Assembly (NCBI GenBank): GCA_021904315.1 | Contig: CM038915.1 | Location: 1,116,001-1,180,000 of the forward strand | Source of the DNA: Sphagnum magellanicum | Taxonomy: Eukaryota > Streptophyta > Sphagnopsida > Sphagnales > Sphagnaceae | Direction: 5' to 3' | DNA: 64,000 bases | Shown: piece by piece, positions 11,234-24,279 of the stretch | How positions within the stretch are numbered: the first letter of the stretch is position 1 | Layout: every line of letters begins with the position of its first letter | The notes under the pieces: generated by a model | What the model saw: the letters and a program-made list of their open reading frames with translations, nothing else | Database searches by the model: none | What the model was told of the DNA's origin: nothing | Translations under genes and position numbers: made by a program

Positions 11234-12962
11234 TAATGGAATTGGAGGACGGGTAACCAATCTTATATTCGTTATAGAGACGAGGGGAGTTTTGCATTGC
11301 TTTTTTCTTCACATGGATCATGGTAAGTTGAAGTACATTATCTGCTTCCACTGCCCCCCACCAGTTGTCCTCTTGGAAATCATGGCCGCACACACCCCCA
11401 TGAGATTGTTGTGTTCAATTTTTGAATTGTAGAAATTTTTTGGGATCTTTGTGTGGAATGCAAAAATGATAGCAAATTGAGAGAAACGACTTCCCATCCC
11501 TTGCAGTATAAAAGACCACAATTCTTAAGGTGAGATGGGTTTTTTTTATAAAAAAATTAGAGGGAGGGAATAGATGAAAAAATCCATTGCAAAGAGGAAA
11601 TGGTACACATGGGCTGGCCATGAGGGCTTTTGACCTTGTCACTAGACCAAATGGGATTGAATTGGGTATGTCAAGAAGCTTCAACCTTTAACTCCATAGA
11701 GAAAAACAAAATTAAAAAAAATGTATTGAATTTGAAAAAGCATGAATAAATCACACATGTAAGGAAAAAAAAAAAAAAAAAACAACCCATTTGTTAATTT
11801 CATAATCCAAAACCTTCAACTTGAAATATTAAAAATATTTTACTACCTTAAAATAACTTTCAAAGTTTCTTCTTCTCCTCTCTCCTTCATCTTCTTCTTG
11901 GGGGTCTCAAATTTCAATGGTTGGCTATAGAGAGCTAATCTAATCAATCATAGTCTACTATGACCATAATTTTTAAAATTAAATCCTTAAATGTTATCAC
12001 CATTTATTTGAAGGAAAAAAATTTTTAAAAATTCAACCTAGTGCAACAAATCTATTAACCTAGTGTAATTTCAAATCTAATTTTAGTAAATAATTCTCCT
12101 ACAACTACTACTTCTTCTTCTTCTTCTTCTACTCCTCTTCTTTGGGTCTCAATGATTTGATTAATTACACCACTAAATCAATCATAGTTTTACTAGGGTT
12201 AGTTTCTATATGAGGAAGCAAAAGTACTGGACTATGTGTTTCCCATGAAGTAAAGTCCTGGTGTTCCACTCCATCCCATGTCATTAGTTAAGATGACTTT
12301 GCTTGCTTGCTTGCTTGCTTGCTTTCTTTCTTTCTTGTTTTGGCTGCAACAACAACAACAACAACCAAAAGTTAGATTTCTGCAACATCTGTGCATGCCA
12401 GAAATTGGTTGTAAATATGTCTGAGATAGAAAGTCCCTTCATCATCATCATCATCAACTCTTTTGGGGTGATACAAATCATTTGGCAATCACCACCTCAT
12501 TTAGACTTTGGCCTTTCAAAAGTCCACTTATCATTATAATCATCATCATCATCATCTTCACTATATCATGTATTATTATTATATTTATTATTGGCCATTG
12601 CCTACTACCAAGGCCAAGGATATTGTTGTGTTTAGATTCATTATAGAGTATAGTAGTAGCTTAAGGGATTTTTATAGGCCCCTATGTAATAATAATAGGT
12701 CTATTTTTAATTATATGAGGATTTTTGAAAGATGATATTTTGGCTTGTGTTTGAAACTTGAGATTAGTTATTATAGAGTTATAATAATATCTTTGAAGGA
12801 TTTTGGTTTCTTTTAGAGGATTTTTTCGCAGATTATATTTGAGTTTCCCATAATTCTTCTTTCTTTTGCCTTAAGATACTTTTTAATGTAAATGGCAAGG
12901 TCATAGTGTGAAAACACACACCCCTTGTTATTTTATATCTTAGGGCTGCAAAATGAGCTAAT

Positions 12963-13174
12963 GGTGCATTCACACTTGATGTTAAGTTAGTGTTAAATGA
13001 AAATCTAGGTGGCATCCTAAGTGACACCCAATGTTAAATGGGTGATAGCGTAATGTTAAATTAATGTTAACTTAACATAAAAATCTTTATGGCAAGTAGG
13101 TTTAAGTCCTAAATGACTAGCATGGTGTTAAGGGATTCAACATTAGAGTCCCTAACACCAAGTCTAAATGCACC
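12963..13174. mobile_element. MITE copy 1 (GGTGCATTCACAC family)
   Basis: A 212-bp non-coding element beginning 'ggtgcattcacactt' and ending 'ccaagtctaaatgcacc', an inverted match. The 3' part holds a second internal inverted pair (tggtgttaaggga / tccctaacacca). A clear homologue lies at 20764-20979 and is alignable end to end. Small size, terminal inverted repeats and lack of coding capacity are the marks of a miniature inverted-repeat transposable element. The superfamily is undetermined because no clean target duplication is seen. Confidence 0.8.
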
Positions 13175-13799
13175 TTTAAAGTAAATTGATAGTTTGGAGT
13201 TAACTAAAGTGAACTAAAATTTAGGTCAATTTGATGATAGAATTGGTGCCCTGGGGGGGGGGACTTGGATGGACCCATCCCAAGAGTTTTCTTTTTTCTC
13301 TTTTTTCTCTTTTAGGGTTTTCTCTAAACAAAATGGGTTTTTTTATTTTGCCATGTTCACAACTTTTGTCTTCTTCAAAATATGAACCATTATATATGTA
13401 CAATATATCTTGGTCCATATGATAACCCAAATTAAATCTCTTTGATACAAGTAGGATTACTCTCTAGATTTTTGAACTTTGTTTTGGTTGGGTTTATGGT
13501 CTAATGTTTAAAATCTTTGAGTTCACAAAGTGAATGTCAATTTTTTTTCCCTAAACTTGGGATTTATATAGATAATTTATACAATTTTGTTTCCTTTTGC
13601 AAAATCTTAAGTCTTCCTAAGGCTTGATTGGTACTTGGTACTAGTGTCATCTAGTTCTAGCTTCTGAAGAGAACATACGTTCCCCCATTTGTATATTTAT
13701 TTATTTGTTAAGTAAACATGCTAGTCGATTCCACACATAAATTCTTTCTTTTGGTGTAGAATCGGATACACCAAAAAAATGTTAGATCGGTAGGTAGAA
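13175..13799. other. Intergenic, nothing recognised
   Basis: AT-rich, with a G9 run at 13253-13261 and a pyrimidine-rich stretch near 13288-13312. No feature could be supported. Confidence 0.4.
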
Positions 13800-14110
13800 G
13801 GAGCCACAATGATTGGCCCATCACCAATGTTTTTGGAACATAAGGCACTTTAGGCATAGAAGCTTAGATACACTTTGCTCCCCCAAAATAAAAGCATAGT
13901 CCAGCTTCCCCTTGGCCCTCCTTTATAAGTCATATACATAGAAGTTGAATTGTGACCAAACAATATGGGATAAAACTGAGGTGCTATTGGGAATGTTTTA
14001 GGGAACCCATTGAGAACTTGGGGAGCATTTTGGGAACCCATTGAGAACTTGATGGAAACACATTGGGAACTCAAAAAGAAAAGCAAAAAATCCTTCTCTC
14101 CCCCCCCCCA
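13800..14110 (+). repeat. Dispersed repeat, copy 1 of a diverged pair
   Basis: The order of words 'attggcccatca', 'ttttggaacat', 'aggca', 'tatacatagaagtt', 'gaccaaacaatatgggataaa', 'ctattgggaat', and 'gggaac' is repeated at 15310-15560 in the same orientation with many substitutions and indels. It is probably an old transposon or LTR fragment; no coding or terminal structure remains. Confidence 0.7.
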
Positions 14111-14639
14111 CCCAAAGTTTTTGTTGAGCCTTCTCATTGGGTGCATGAAATTTTTTCTATTTTCAAAACTATTTGTCACCATTGTTAACCTGGGTTAATA
14201 CCCTGATTCTAAATGGGGAGGGGGGGGGTGGGGGGGGCTAAGTGCTTATTGATGGGTTTTTTAATATGCTTCTCTCACTTCATTCTTGAATTAGTTTTGT
14301 AAAATTAGAGATGAGGAAAATATAGGAGAACAAATTATTAGTTCCAAGTATCAACGGTCCGATGCTATCCTTCACCTAAAATGCATTTGTCCATACATAA
14401 GGACTACCGAGTGCAATGATTGCCTACAAGGCTGATTTAGGTACCCTAAATTTTTCAAATTTCAATTTTAAAAAAGAAAGTAGTTGGACTATATCAAAAT
14501 ACAAAATACACTAACCAACCACATAGTCAGCCTTGAAGGTAAAAAGAACAATTTGGATGAAAGCCACTTACAAAGAATTGTATAAATTAGAGTTATCCGT
14601 AAAGTCACCCTGTCTTTATCATGTCTTTGGGCCCACCTT

Positions 14640-14781
14640 CACCACCTGTCCCCTCTTTCAGTGGTATCCACAAAGTAAGGAAATTTCACCACCTGTCTCC
14701 TCTTTCAGTGGTATCTGCAAAGTAAGGAAATTTCACCGCCTATCCTCTCTTTCAGTGGTATGCGCAAAGTAAGGAAATTTT
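14640..14781. repeat. Tandem repeat, 47 bp x 3
   Basis: Three head-to-tail units start at 14640, 14687 and 14734. Each contains 'ctctttcagtggtat' followed by 'gcaaagtaaggaaatttcacc', with a few point differences. Confidence 0.9.
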
Positions 14782-15309
14782 ATTAAATCTCAGTGTGAAA
14801 TGCTGAAACTCAGCATTCAATTTAATGCAGAAGGGTCGAGAGTAATTATTGTAGTTGTACAGGTAGGAGCATTGAAAATATATATAGCAGCAGCAGTGGA
14901 GGCGCTCAGGAAAGAGGAAAGACAGGATGAAACCCAGTTTACTACCAAAATTGGTGCGAAAACTAGTTTGGGTCCCAGTTATTTTGCTTTGTAAAACTTT
15001 CATACCCAGTTAGGCGTTGATGCCTTATTATGCCAAAACTGACCGTTCTCACCCCCTAAATTGAGGAAAGTTTGGGGGAATTATTGGCCTCTTTGGGGGC
15101 TTTTTAGTAGCTAGATTGCAAGGAAAATAATAAAGTAGAATTCGCCAAATTTTTCAATTAGGTAGCCAAAAAATATAGAAGGATTCTTTCAAATTGTTTT
15201 TACTTTCATTTATAGCCAGAACCATGTTAATCTATTGGGGACATAGTGTGATTCATATTGATTAGATCATGTGTGCACCCACAACTTTTTATTTATTTAA
15301 AAAGAAGCC

Positions 15310-15560
15310 ATATCAATTGGCCCATCAGCAATTTTTTGGGAACATCAGGCATGGCCCAAATAGAAACATCTCTTTGGACCCCCCTTGCAAAATAGAAACA
15401 AATGTGCACCCTTGAATTATAGTTTATATACAAGGGAGTTAAACTTTGGGCAAACCATATAGGATAAAGGTACTATTGGGAATATCTTGGGGAATGCATC
15501 TGGGAACACTTTGAGAACATGATAAGAACACAATGAGAACAAGGGGAAAAAACCCTAAAC
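15310..15560 (+). repeat. Dispersed repeat, copy 2 of a diverged pair
   Basis: This is the second copy of the sequence at 13800-14110, in the same orientation about 1.5 kb away. It shares 'ttggcccatca', 'aaaccatataggataaa' and 'tactattgggaat' and lacks parts of the middle. Confidence 0.7.
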
Positions 15561-18500
15561 CCAATTTAGATGGAGGAACTTTAGGGTTTAGGATTAATGT
15601 TTTTTTATTTCTATTCGCAATTACTTCTATGTACTTAGATTGTTTCATTGTTGAAAAAATATTCCTATTTTTTTTCCATGATGAGTAGCACTTGTAACTT
15701 TGTGATGACATATAACAAGGTTGCTATCCTTTTTTGTTGGAGTCATCATGTTGAGGGTGACCTTGAGCAATCCATTGGTCATGTTGGGTCATGTGGTGGC
15801 AATTGATTGAAACAAGTTGGTGTATATGATGCATTTTCTACTAAGTTTATCTAATGTCTAGTTGCATTCAATCAACATAAATTGTGAGGTTTTGCTTTTA
15901 GGTGAGCAAGAAGAGTTAAGAGTTTGTTTTGGTTTTTCTTAACCTACCTTGATCAATAATATCATTTTGTTGGATGCATAAATCTCTCTACCATTTGAGA
16001 ATTTTATTTCTCAAAGCAAATCACATTTAGAAAAAATTCTAAGGTAACAAAGTACTTTTGACGCACTCAAAAGTTTGAAGAAAAGTTGTTATCTAAACAA
16101 TTTGACCATTTTTTTAGTGTTTATTTTTTCATGGGAAATGTTGCATATATATCCATGTTGTTATGTTAGTTCTCTAATCTTTTTTTTGCTTCTTTACTCC
16201 TCCAACCTTTCCATAGACTTAAGATAGTTGAACCTTCCAATAAACTCAAGACAATTTTGGAAAAATGGCCAAATCCCAAATCTTTGAAACATTTGTTAAC
16301 AAGTCTTATACTTTAAAGTTAATGATTATGGTAGTAGGAATTTTACTATTTCCTAATTTTGGGTGACTAAAACTTGTGGATACCATTTAGCTTGTTATTG
16401 TATGATGAAGTTTAATTTACTAGTTGGGTTTGCTTCTAGGAAGTAGCAACTTATTGCAGGCTTAGCACAATGCCTAGGATGTTAGGTATTAGGTGTTGTT
16501 TTCATGGAATGGAAGGATTTTTAAATGCTCCAAATAACAACCGATGGTTTATGATACTTTAGTTGTGTTGAGTTGATATAAATTCATGGTAGTTTAGTTC
16601 TTCTTATAGCTTCTCTTATTCTATAGCCATTTGAAAAATTGAGGTTGATAGTGGGACTAACCAACCAATGTTTGATATGGCAAAAGTTGATGTGCGTATT
16701 GCAATGAATTGGAATGGTTTTGGTATAAAAGAAGCTTTGGAGCTAGATGAAGAGAGGAAATGTTCATATTAGTCCTTGAATATTAATCTTGAGCTCTTCA
16801 TTGACACATGCATAGATTGGAACATGAGAATATGTTTATGTACATTTATAAATGATTTTGTTTTTAATTTTCATATAAGGTTTTCTATTTCATACCAATA
16901 GTGTCTCGTTGTGACTTTTTTAAATAGGCAATGTTTTATGTTTTCATAAGTGTTTTGGTTTATGGCCATCCTTTAGTTTAACATTTTCTTATTCTTGCCA
17001 TTCTCACTACTTTTGGGAATATTGTTATAGATATGTAAAAAATATTTTGAATATTTGATATTGGGATACTTTACATCTTCATATTGAAATACTTTACATC
17101 TTACATATTGGATTTTGTATATTGTGATGGATACCTTGCAATTTACATATTATTAATATTGGGATAGTACCTTACACCTTACGTATTGGCATATTGTGAT
17201 AATTTACACCTTGCATACTACTTATAATGCATATCATTTTTGGGATTGGGTCATTTGGATGGGTTTGATGGGACTTTTTCTTAATAGGATTGGAAAGTAA
17301 ATAATGTTAGGTTTGTCCTCTCGAAACTCTTAGCAAAAAATCAAATTATTAGTTATAACGTGTTTGTGTGTTGCATTTGAAGTGCATGTATGTTTGTTAC
17401 ATTTGAAGTCAACTTTAGTTTTTATTTTTGTAATTGTTTATCTTTGATAGAAATGAAATTTGACCTACATGGTTAGTTATGGGATAGAATTAAAATGAAA
17501 AATTGCTTCATGTCCACATACCATTCATCTTGCATGGTGTGTTAGTGGGTGCTAGTTTGCTCAAGCCTTCTTCTTTAATCATTTTGTGCCTCTTCTCCAA
17601 TACCAAATAAAAAGTCTTAAACCAAAATTAGAGGGTTTTTCAAATTATAAAAAGGTTGGAATTGGGACCAAAGGTTCTTTTGAAAAGTAATAACTAGACA
17701 ACATTCATAAATACATATGAACAAAAATTTCTAGCTCAACTACAAACTTGCTTCCTCACATTTCAAGACTCCTAGTTCTTGGTTCTTCAAAAAAAAATCC
17801 TAGGTCGATCCTTTTAAAAAGATTGAATCAAACAATAAATTGCCTAGTACCTTTGATCCCATGTTGTGATAAAAAAAATGGGTCCTTACATAGCTCCTAT
17901 TTTGTCAAAAATTTCAATATTTTTCTTATTTTTCATTACCTTTATGTATTAGAAAATGTAGATTGGTTTATAAACTTTTAGAAAGGTTGGAGTGCATTAA
18001 TACATTTGGAAGGTGACATGGAAAATTTTGTCCATTAAAAGAACAAAGCAAGTGTTGTCAATTTGGCCAAAAACTTCTAGTATTTTATGGCAAGAATTTA
18101 GTCCCATCTTCAATAACATAAATATGAACCCATTTGAGTTGAGGTCATACAATTGTATACATCACACTATCTCATTTTGTGGAGAGAAGATAGCAATTGT
18201 GAATTAATACATAATCGATACTCAACAAAAACCTAATCACATTGTGTGCTTAAATCATGTTTAAGGCCACTTAATTAACACCCTAGAATGGCCATAAGAG
18301 GGGGCTAGGGCAATATAATAATACCCACAATGGTCAATCAAACTTAGTGCCTAGATTGAGTCATAAAGACAATTGCTTATGAAGCTCCTCAATCATGCAA
18401 CTACAATTAGGTTTACTTGCCTTGGCTAGTGGCCATGGCAATCCTAATGAAACATTAAACCATGATTCAATGTATACTTTAAGTGTGTGTATTAGGGGCT

Positions 18501-18653
18501 TCTTCTCTAAGCATAATTTATTTTAACATTGATTAGAGACAGACCCTTTTCCCACCTAGGATCCAAACTTGTTACATAAACTGGGTGGCCTGGTTAATCA
18601 TGTGCAAGTGAGGTTACCATGGTCCCAAAATGAGTTAATAGTAAACCCATGTT
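15561..18653. other. Intergenic, AT-rich, no gene recognised
   Basis: Only short open frames occur. A loose family of 'cttacatattg..tattgtgat' phrases appears near 17050-17220. Nothing resembles a protein domain, tRNA or rRNA. Confidence 0.4.
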
Positions 18654-18966
18654 GTTGGGAGGTTCTCAGTTCACACCTTTTGGAACCCGGAAGTCATGGA
18701 TAAGGGTAGGGTATATGTATACCCTTTTGATTTATGGTTTTAAAAAATCAAAGAACCTTGGTTGTTGTCCCTTGGATCAGAGGTTCTCTAAAAATCAAAG
18801 CACCGGGTCAAAGGTCCTACCCATAATGGTCAGTTCTTTGTTGGGTCATTTCTTGAGAACCGTCGGTTCTTTGGAAAAATTTCAAAATCCCAACACTGAG
18901 GGTTCTTTCTATTCTACAAAAAATTAAAGAACCGGAGGATTTCAACAAATCAAAGTGCCTCCCAAC
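18654..18966. mobile_element. Possible small inverted-terminal element (about 313 bp)
   Basis: The segment is bounded by a perfect 9-base inverted pair, 'gttgggagg' at 18654 and 'cctcccaac' ending at 18966. It contains several 'ggttct' and 'aaagaacc' phrases in both orientations, giving it self-complementarity. It resembles a MITE, but there is no second copy in the window and no clear target duplication, so this is tentative. Confidence 0.3.
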
Positions 18967-18990
18967 ACTAGTTAATACCACTTGTAATAA

Positions 18991-19291
18991 CACTCATGAT
19001 ATTGTCCATATTGAGAAAAGTTAATGGTTCAAAATTTCATCCATAATGTCATCCATGTTGAGAAGAGTTAACACTTGTGATATTGTCCATATTGAGAAAA
19101 GTTAATGGTCCAAAATTTCATCCATAATGTCATCCATGTTGAGAAGAGTTAACACTCATGATATTGTCCATATTGAGAAAAGTTAATGGTTCAAAATTTC
19201 ATCCATAAAGTCATCCATGTTGAGAAGAGTTAACACTCATAATATCATTCATATTGAGAAAAGTTAAAGCTCAAAATTTCATCCATGTTGA
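18991..19291. repeat. Tandem repeat, 81 bp, three copies plus a truncated fourth
   Basis: Units begin at 18991, 19072, 19153 and 19234 with 'cact(c/t)(a/g)t(g/a)atattg' and contain 'gtccatattgagaaaagtt' and 'gtcatccatgttgagaagag'. The two 'catattgagaa/catgttgagaag' halves inside each unit are themselves related, suggesting an older unit of about 40 bp. Confidence 0.9.
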
Positions 19292-19797
19292 CTCGAGGAC
19301 TATGTGCCCATAAGAATGTCTCTACCCTCTTTTGGCTATGGAGATTAAACACAAACAACAATGTGAGGGAAAGTGGTGAAGGTCGAAGATTTTTTTATTG
19401 TTATTTTCCCCCAATAGATGCCCAAAATAACTCACCCTCTCATGGCAATAATTGTATTAATTATAGTTGCAACTAAAATCTACTAAGTCATAAGTTAAAC
19501 TTTTTTTTAAATTTTTTTTTATAAAGCATCTACTAATGTTAATCAAATTAACTTAATTAGATACCTCTAGAAGCTAGACTCTATAGGCTAATTCTTTTCC
19601 TCCCAAAAGGATGCCTAAGTAGTGAATTAGTTGAATTTACAATATCCCAAATGGTGCAAGTGCCAAGAAGTGCTTATGATATTTATTGATTATGCATGGT
19701 TGAAATTCACTACTTGGGATTATACTTATTATTATTACTTACCACCCAATTGGTATTTGCAATTAGGGCATGCTACCTGCTGGGTACAATAGTACTT
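19292..19797. other. Intergenic, nothing recognised
   Basis: No gene or repeat with defined ends was found; a T-rich patch lies near 19500-19520. Confidence 0.4.
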
Positions 19798-19880
19798 CAT
19801 TGGTAGGTAGGTATCTACAACTATTAGGTAGGTAGGTACGTGGGTAGGTAGATAGGTATCTACTACTATTAGGTTGGTGG
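19798..19880. repeat. (GTAG)n-rich tract with two related halves
   Basis: The pattern 'ggtaggtaggtatctac' followed by 'aactattaggtaggtaggta' is partly repeated as 'ggtaggtagataggtatctac' and 'tactattaggttggtggg'. It is a tetranucleotide-derived minisatellite. Confidence 0.8.
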
Positions 19881-20763
19881 GCCTTTTAGAGGAGGTGGGT
19901 GTGTAAAATATTATATACTTAATCATTGGAACTCATTAATTGAGAGCTTTGATTAAGGCACGCTAATTGTGCTTCCCAAGAGAGGAGGAGGCATGGTTTA
20001 TGACCATTGAGCACCCTTGGAAGTTGGGATGAGAGATGATATTTCATCCAATCCTTTTTTGCATTGTAGTCAAGGGTTTTTTTCTTTTTTCTTTTTTCTT
20101 TTTCCTGATATTTTTGTGATATTGAAAATTTGGAGATTTTTTTCCCCCAAAAATAGAAAAATTAGTAGAATTTATAGTAAAAAAAAGAAATTCCAAAAAT
20201 TTCCCATCCAAAAACTTCACAATTTTTTTCATCCAGAAAATGATCAAATTTTCCCCCAAAAAAAACACTAAGTTTGCTTGCTCCTCATTTCTTTCCAACT
20301 AGTGTAGCTTATGCCGTTGGGCCAAGGGTGAACACATTCTTTATTTTTCGCATTTTCAGAATTGATTTTTTTTTTAAAATTCAGCAATGAGGGGTCAAAT
20401 GATTTTTGCTTTCAAACCCAATTTTTTGCACGTCAAACGATAATATAAGTTCATGAAAATGTGGGTATTGCATAAGGTAGTGAGATTTGTGGGTGCAATA
20501 CTTACATTAGGGGTACATCCCAAAATGAATAGCCATTGCATTGGTAGGCTTTGACCAAACATACTTGACAAAATGTAATAACTTAATTTTGAATCCCAAA
20601 ATAAGTGACATAAGATGAGACAATAGACAAATTTGACCTCACAGTTTGGGAATCTCTATTACATATGCATATGGCCTTTACCCATCATAAAGCATGCGAT
20701 GAACATGAGCATGAAACTAAATAGATATAGGCATACAAAGGGGAGGGTTCTTACGCTACTTAT

Positions 20764-20979
20764 GGTGCATTCACACTCGATGTTAAGCCAGCGTTAAATG
20801 AAAATCTAGGTGGCATCCTACATGGCACCCAATGTCAAACGGGTGATAGCTTAATGTTTCAAGTGAATGTTAACTGAACATAAAATGTTCATGGTAAGTA
20901 GGTGTAAGTCCTAAATGACTAGCATGGTGTTAAGGGACTAACAACACTACAGTCCCTAACAACCAAGTGTGAATGCACC
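20764..20979. mobile_element. MITE copy 2 (GGTGCATTCACAC family)
   Basis: A 216-bp homologue of the element at 12963-13174. The terminal inverted repeats are well preserved here: 'ggtgcattcacact' at the left and 'agtgtgaatgcacc' at the right form a perfect 14-bp pair. The internal hairpin (tggtgttaagggact / agtccctaaca) is also kept. Both copies lie in the same orientation, about 7.8 kb apart. Confidence 0.85.
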
Positions 20980-23900
20980 ACCTTTATAAGCATAAGATCC
21001 TTCCCACACTTAAAACAAGTAAGTGTAATATCCCTTCCTTTTCTTTTCTTTTTCTAGGATACAAGGAATTTAGTCCTAATTCCTTTAAGTGTTAGTAATA
21101 AGAAACATTGCCCATGACAATAAATGGGAGCATAGCAACACTTCAGGCACTATAGTAATTATCTCTTGTGCCAATTGTTCAGATACTTTTATGTGATCTG
21201 AGTTGAATGCATAAATGACATAATGATGGGCATAAATCCTTTTGTGGGGGACTTAAAATCACCTCTCTGCTACCATTGAATGTACCTCTAAGCTCTCAAA
21301 TGTCTTGGTCTGTGATCTCATTCATCATCAGACTCTTGGGGAACAAATTGGGAACATAATAAATAACCATTGTGCACTTGATCAGAACATGAAGTAAACA
21401 TATAAACTGCATTTTGGGGAACACCCAATTCTCAAGAAAATCCCATCCACCCCTTCCCAAGGCAATTTTAAAGACAATGTGAACCAGCACCACACTAAAA
21501 TAAAATAATATTTTGTCATAATTCTGCTTTTGCAGCATAGAAGGTTGGTATCAAATTAAGCCTCGGAAAAAAAAACACTAGGAAATATGAATTTGCACAA
21601 TTTGAGTGTAAGAAGCATAGATGTGGAAATTTTGGTATGAGAGTCTCATCGAGGCGAAGGTGATTGATTTTTAAAAAATTCTAAACTTGGAGACCAAGAC
21701 CAAGACTCAAAATTGGTCTTGGTCTTGGTCTGGAGTTTAAACTTGACAATTGAAATTTTGGTTTTATTACAATTTTGGCACAAATAACAAATAATTGTTT
21801 TAAGTTCAGCAAAATCGAAAAATATTTTAATTTATGCCGAAATGGTAAAGGTACTACAATACCCAGGTGGCTTTTATATATATATATATAGATATTCTTA
21901 AATTTTTGAAATGTCAAAAAGTAAACATACCTTATTTGGTTAGCCAAGGAGATGAGCACTAGAGGCCCAACAATTCTCAATCACACTAAAAGTGGGAGAG
22001 GGCAAGGAAAACCATTTCTCAATATATAAAAAAACAAAGAAAATCTCAAGGTGTGTGCCACTAGGAAAACCAGAGAACAAATATGTAAGGAAAACAAACA
22101 TTGACATTTGACAAGGTGAAAAACTCATGTTTTTGACCACCTTTTCTTTGTACCCAAGAGTAGAAATTTTTTTAAATGAATGAAGGGGAAAAAAACAAGG
22201 TTTTTATATCGACAACAAGGTTTTTATATCAATAAGGTCTTCCAAGATTTGTTGAATGATTCATGCCACAAAATTTGTTTGGTTGAAATCAATCACATGT
22301 GATTGTTGCCTAATGAATGACCTATTTTTTTGAAACTAAGTGCACGAGGGAGGTCTAGTGAAAAGTAATTGGCATAGGGGAAGGAAAAGAAGGTGGGAGT
22401 GCTCACACATGGAAGGAAAATTTAAAGAGCAACAACACATGCACCATCTTGGGTTTTGGGTAGTTTTCGATGAAGCCTTACAAGTTGTGGATAATTTGGC
22501 CTTAGTTGAGGTGAAGGGGAAAAGTGATATGTGAATAGAGCTTTGAAAAAATGGGTTTGAATAATGAGTGGAAATGAAGATAATTTAGATATCTAGACAC
22601 ATTACATGAATATAAGGGAACGAGAGAATTGATTTAACTTGTTCGAGCGCAATAATTTGTTGATATAATCTACTTTTTTCAATGTTTGTTCACAAGAATA
22701 GCATGAAATACATGAAAATTTAAATATAGTATTGTGTGATGGTGATTTTGGTTGATCCATTATGGACAACAAACTATGACGGGTTGTTCACAAGGATTAG
22801 GCAAATGTCAAACAAATAGTTCTAAAAAATAGTTTTGAACCCCTAAGAGTTTTAAGTCCTTTCTACACTTCACATTTTAGTTTTATTTGAAAGCTTAGTT
22901 ACACATTCAAAAGTTTTTTTTTGTAGAAATTTCAGCAATAGTCAAGCAAAGGGGTAATCAGATTTTTAAAATTTAGCCAAATTGAGTTCATTTGGGACTA
23001 GGCAAGTGTTGCCCAAAGTTGCACCCACATTTTCACCGGCCAAAAAAAAAAACGCCCAAAATGGACTTCAACATGACACTCATACATGCACCCTGATATA
23101 ACATTCACAATAACCATGTTAGGTAAGCTTGATTTTCTTTCCGGCTAAATTTGTTTTCAAAGTGGCTAAAAATATTTTTGGTTGTCTAGTTACAAAATTG
23201 CTTTTTGTTTTGTTTGAGAAATTCCCAGATTTGTCGGGTTCTTTTATGTAGCCAAAAATGTGAAGTTTGCTTAAATGTTTTTAATTTCATATCTTATTTA
23301 TAGTCAAATTTGGCTAAAATATCACATGGATGATCACCAATTCAACTACATCACAAAAATGAAAATAAAAACTCTAGAACTTCAAATTAGGTGTTGATAA
23401 AAATAATTCAAGCCAAGATATGATTCTTCAAATAAGAATGAAACCTTGTAATTGTGAAGGAATTTTTTAAATGAGCAACAATTTCAAAGGGTAGGAAAAC
23501 TAATCCTATTGTTTGGAAATCTTGGTTCAACTCATAAAGGAGTCATATCATGAACAATCATGAACAATTGTTTTTTTTGAGTTAACCCCTTGTTACCAAC
23601 TTGAGATCCTCATCACCCTTTGAGGGTGCATTCCTAAGTGTGGGCAATTGGGTTCACTAGTTGGAGAGCAAAATGCAAACCATTTGATCAAAACCTAACC
23701 CGAATCCATGTGACAATGCCCAATTAGGAAACCATCTGAAACCTCCTAGAAAATACCATACAACCAAAACAGAACAAAGAAAAAATTATTAAAGTGTCCA
23801 TCACCTAAACCAGTTTAAAAAAACCAAAAGAAGCCATTCCTGGCTTATCTAATGTTTAGGGGTTAAAAGGTGTTCACATCATATCATATAAATTGAACCT

Positions 23901-24279
23901 TCTTGTTACCACAAGCTTCATACCAAACCAAGTTTAACCAAAAAAAAAAAGAGAGAAGGAAGTGGATTTGGATTTTTCTAGCACACCAACCAATTTGTTC
24001 AAAGTAGGTTGGACTTACCAAATATCAAGAAGTGGTTGGCACAACAAATTCCATGTTTACTCTCTGCACATATCCAAGAGGTTAGAAGCTTAAATAGAAG
24101 TGCACAAAGGTCTAGTCAAAGTCACACAATGACATACAATATCTACAATCCAAACATCAATTGATTTGTCCATAACTCATTCATTTGCAATCCTTTGCAT
24201 AATCTTGGGTACCCATTGAGCTTTCATGATTTTCTATATCATGTGTGAATTCATAGCTCAAAACAGTTGTTAGCCTAAT
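20980..24279. other. Intergenic, no gene recognised
   Basis: AT-rich DNA with short frames only. A (TA)n run lies near 21876-21892, and the phrase 'aacaaggtttttatatc' is repeated around 22194-22232. No coding similarity was found on either strand. Confidence 0.4.

Larger units (their letters stand above)
9040..12962. other. Intergenic region with microsatellites, no gene recognised
   Basis: The stretch contains (CT)n near 9339-9358, (TA)n at 9437-9470, a G10 run near 9490, (AC)n at about 10684-10732 and 11199-11231, an AAC-rich patch near 10353, a CTT run near 12112-12130, GCTT repeats at 12299-12323 and ATC repeats at 12438-12457 and 12538-12558. The open frames here are short and run through these repeats. 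I see no protein or RNA gene. Confidence 0.5.
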
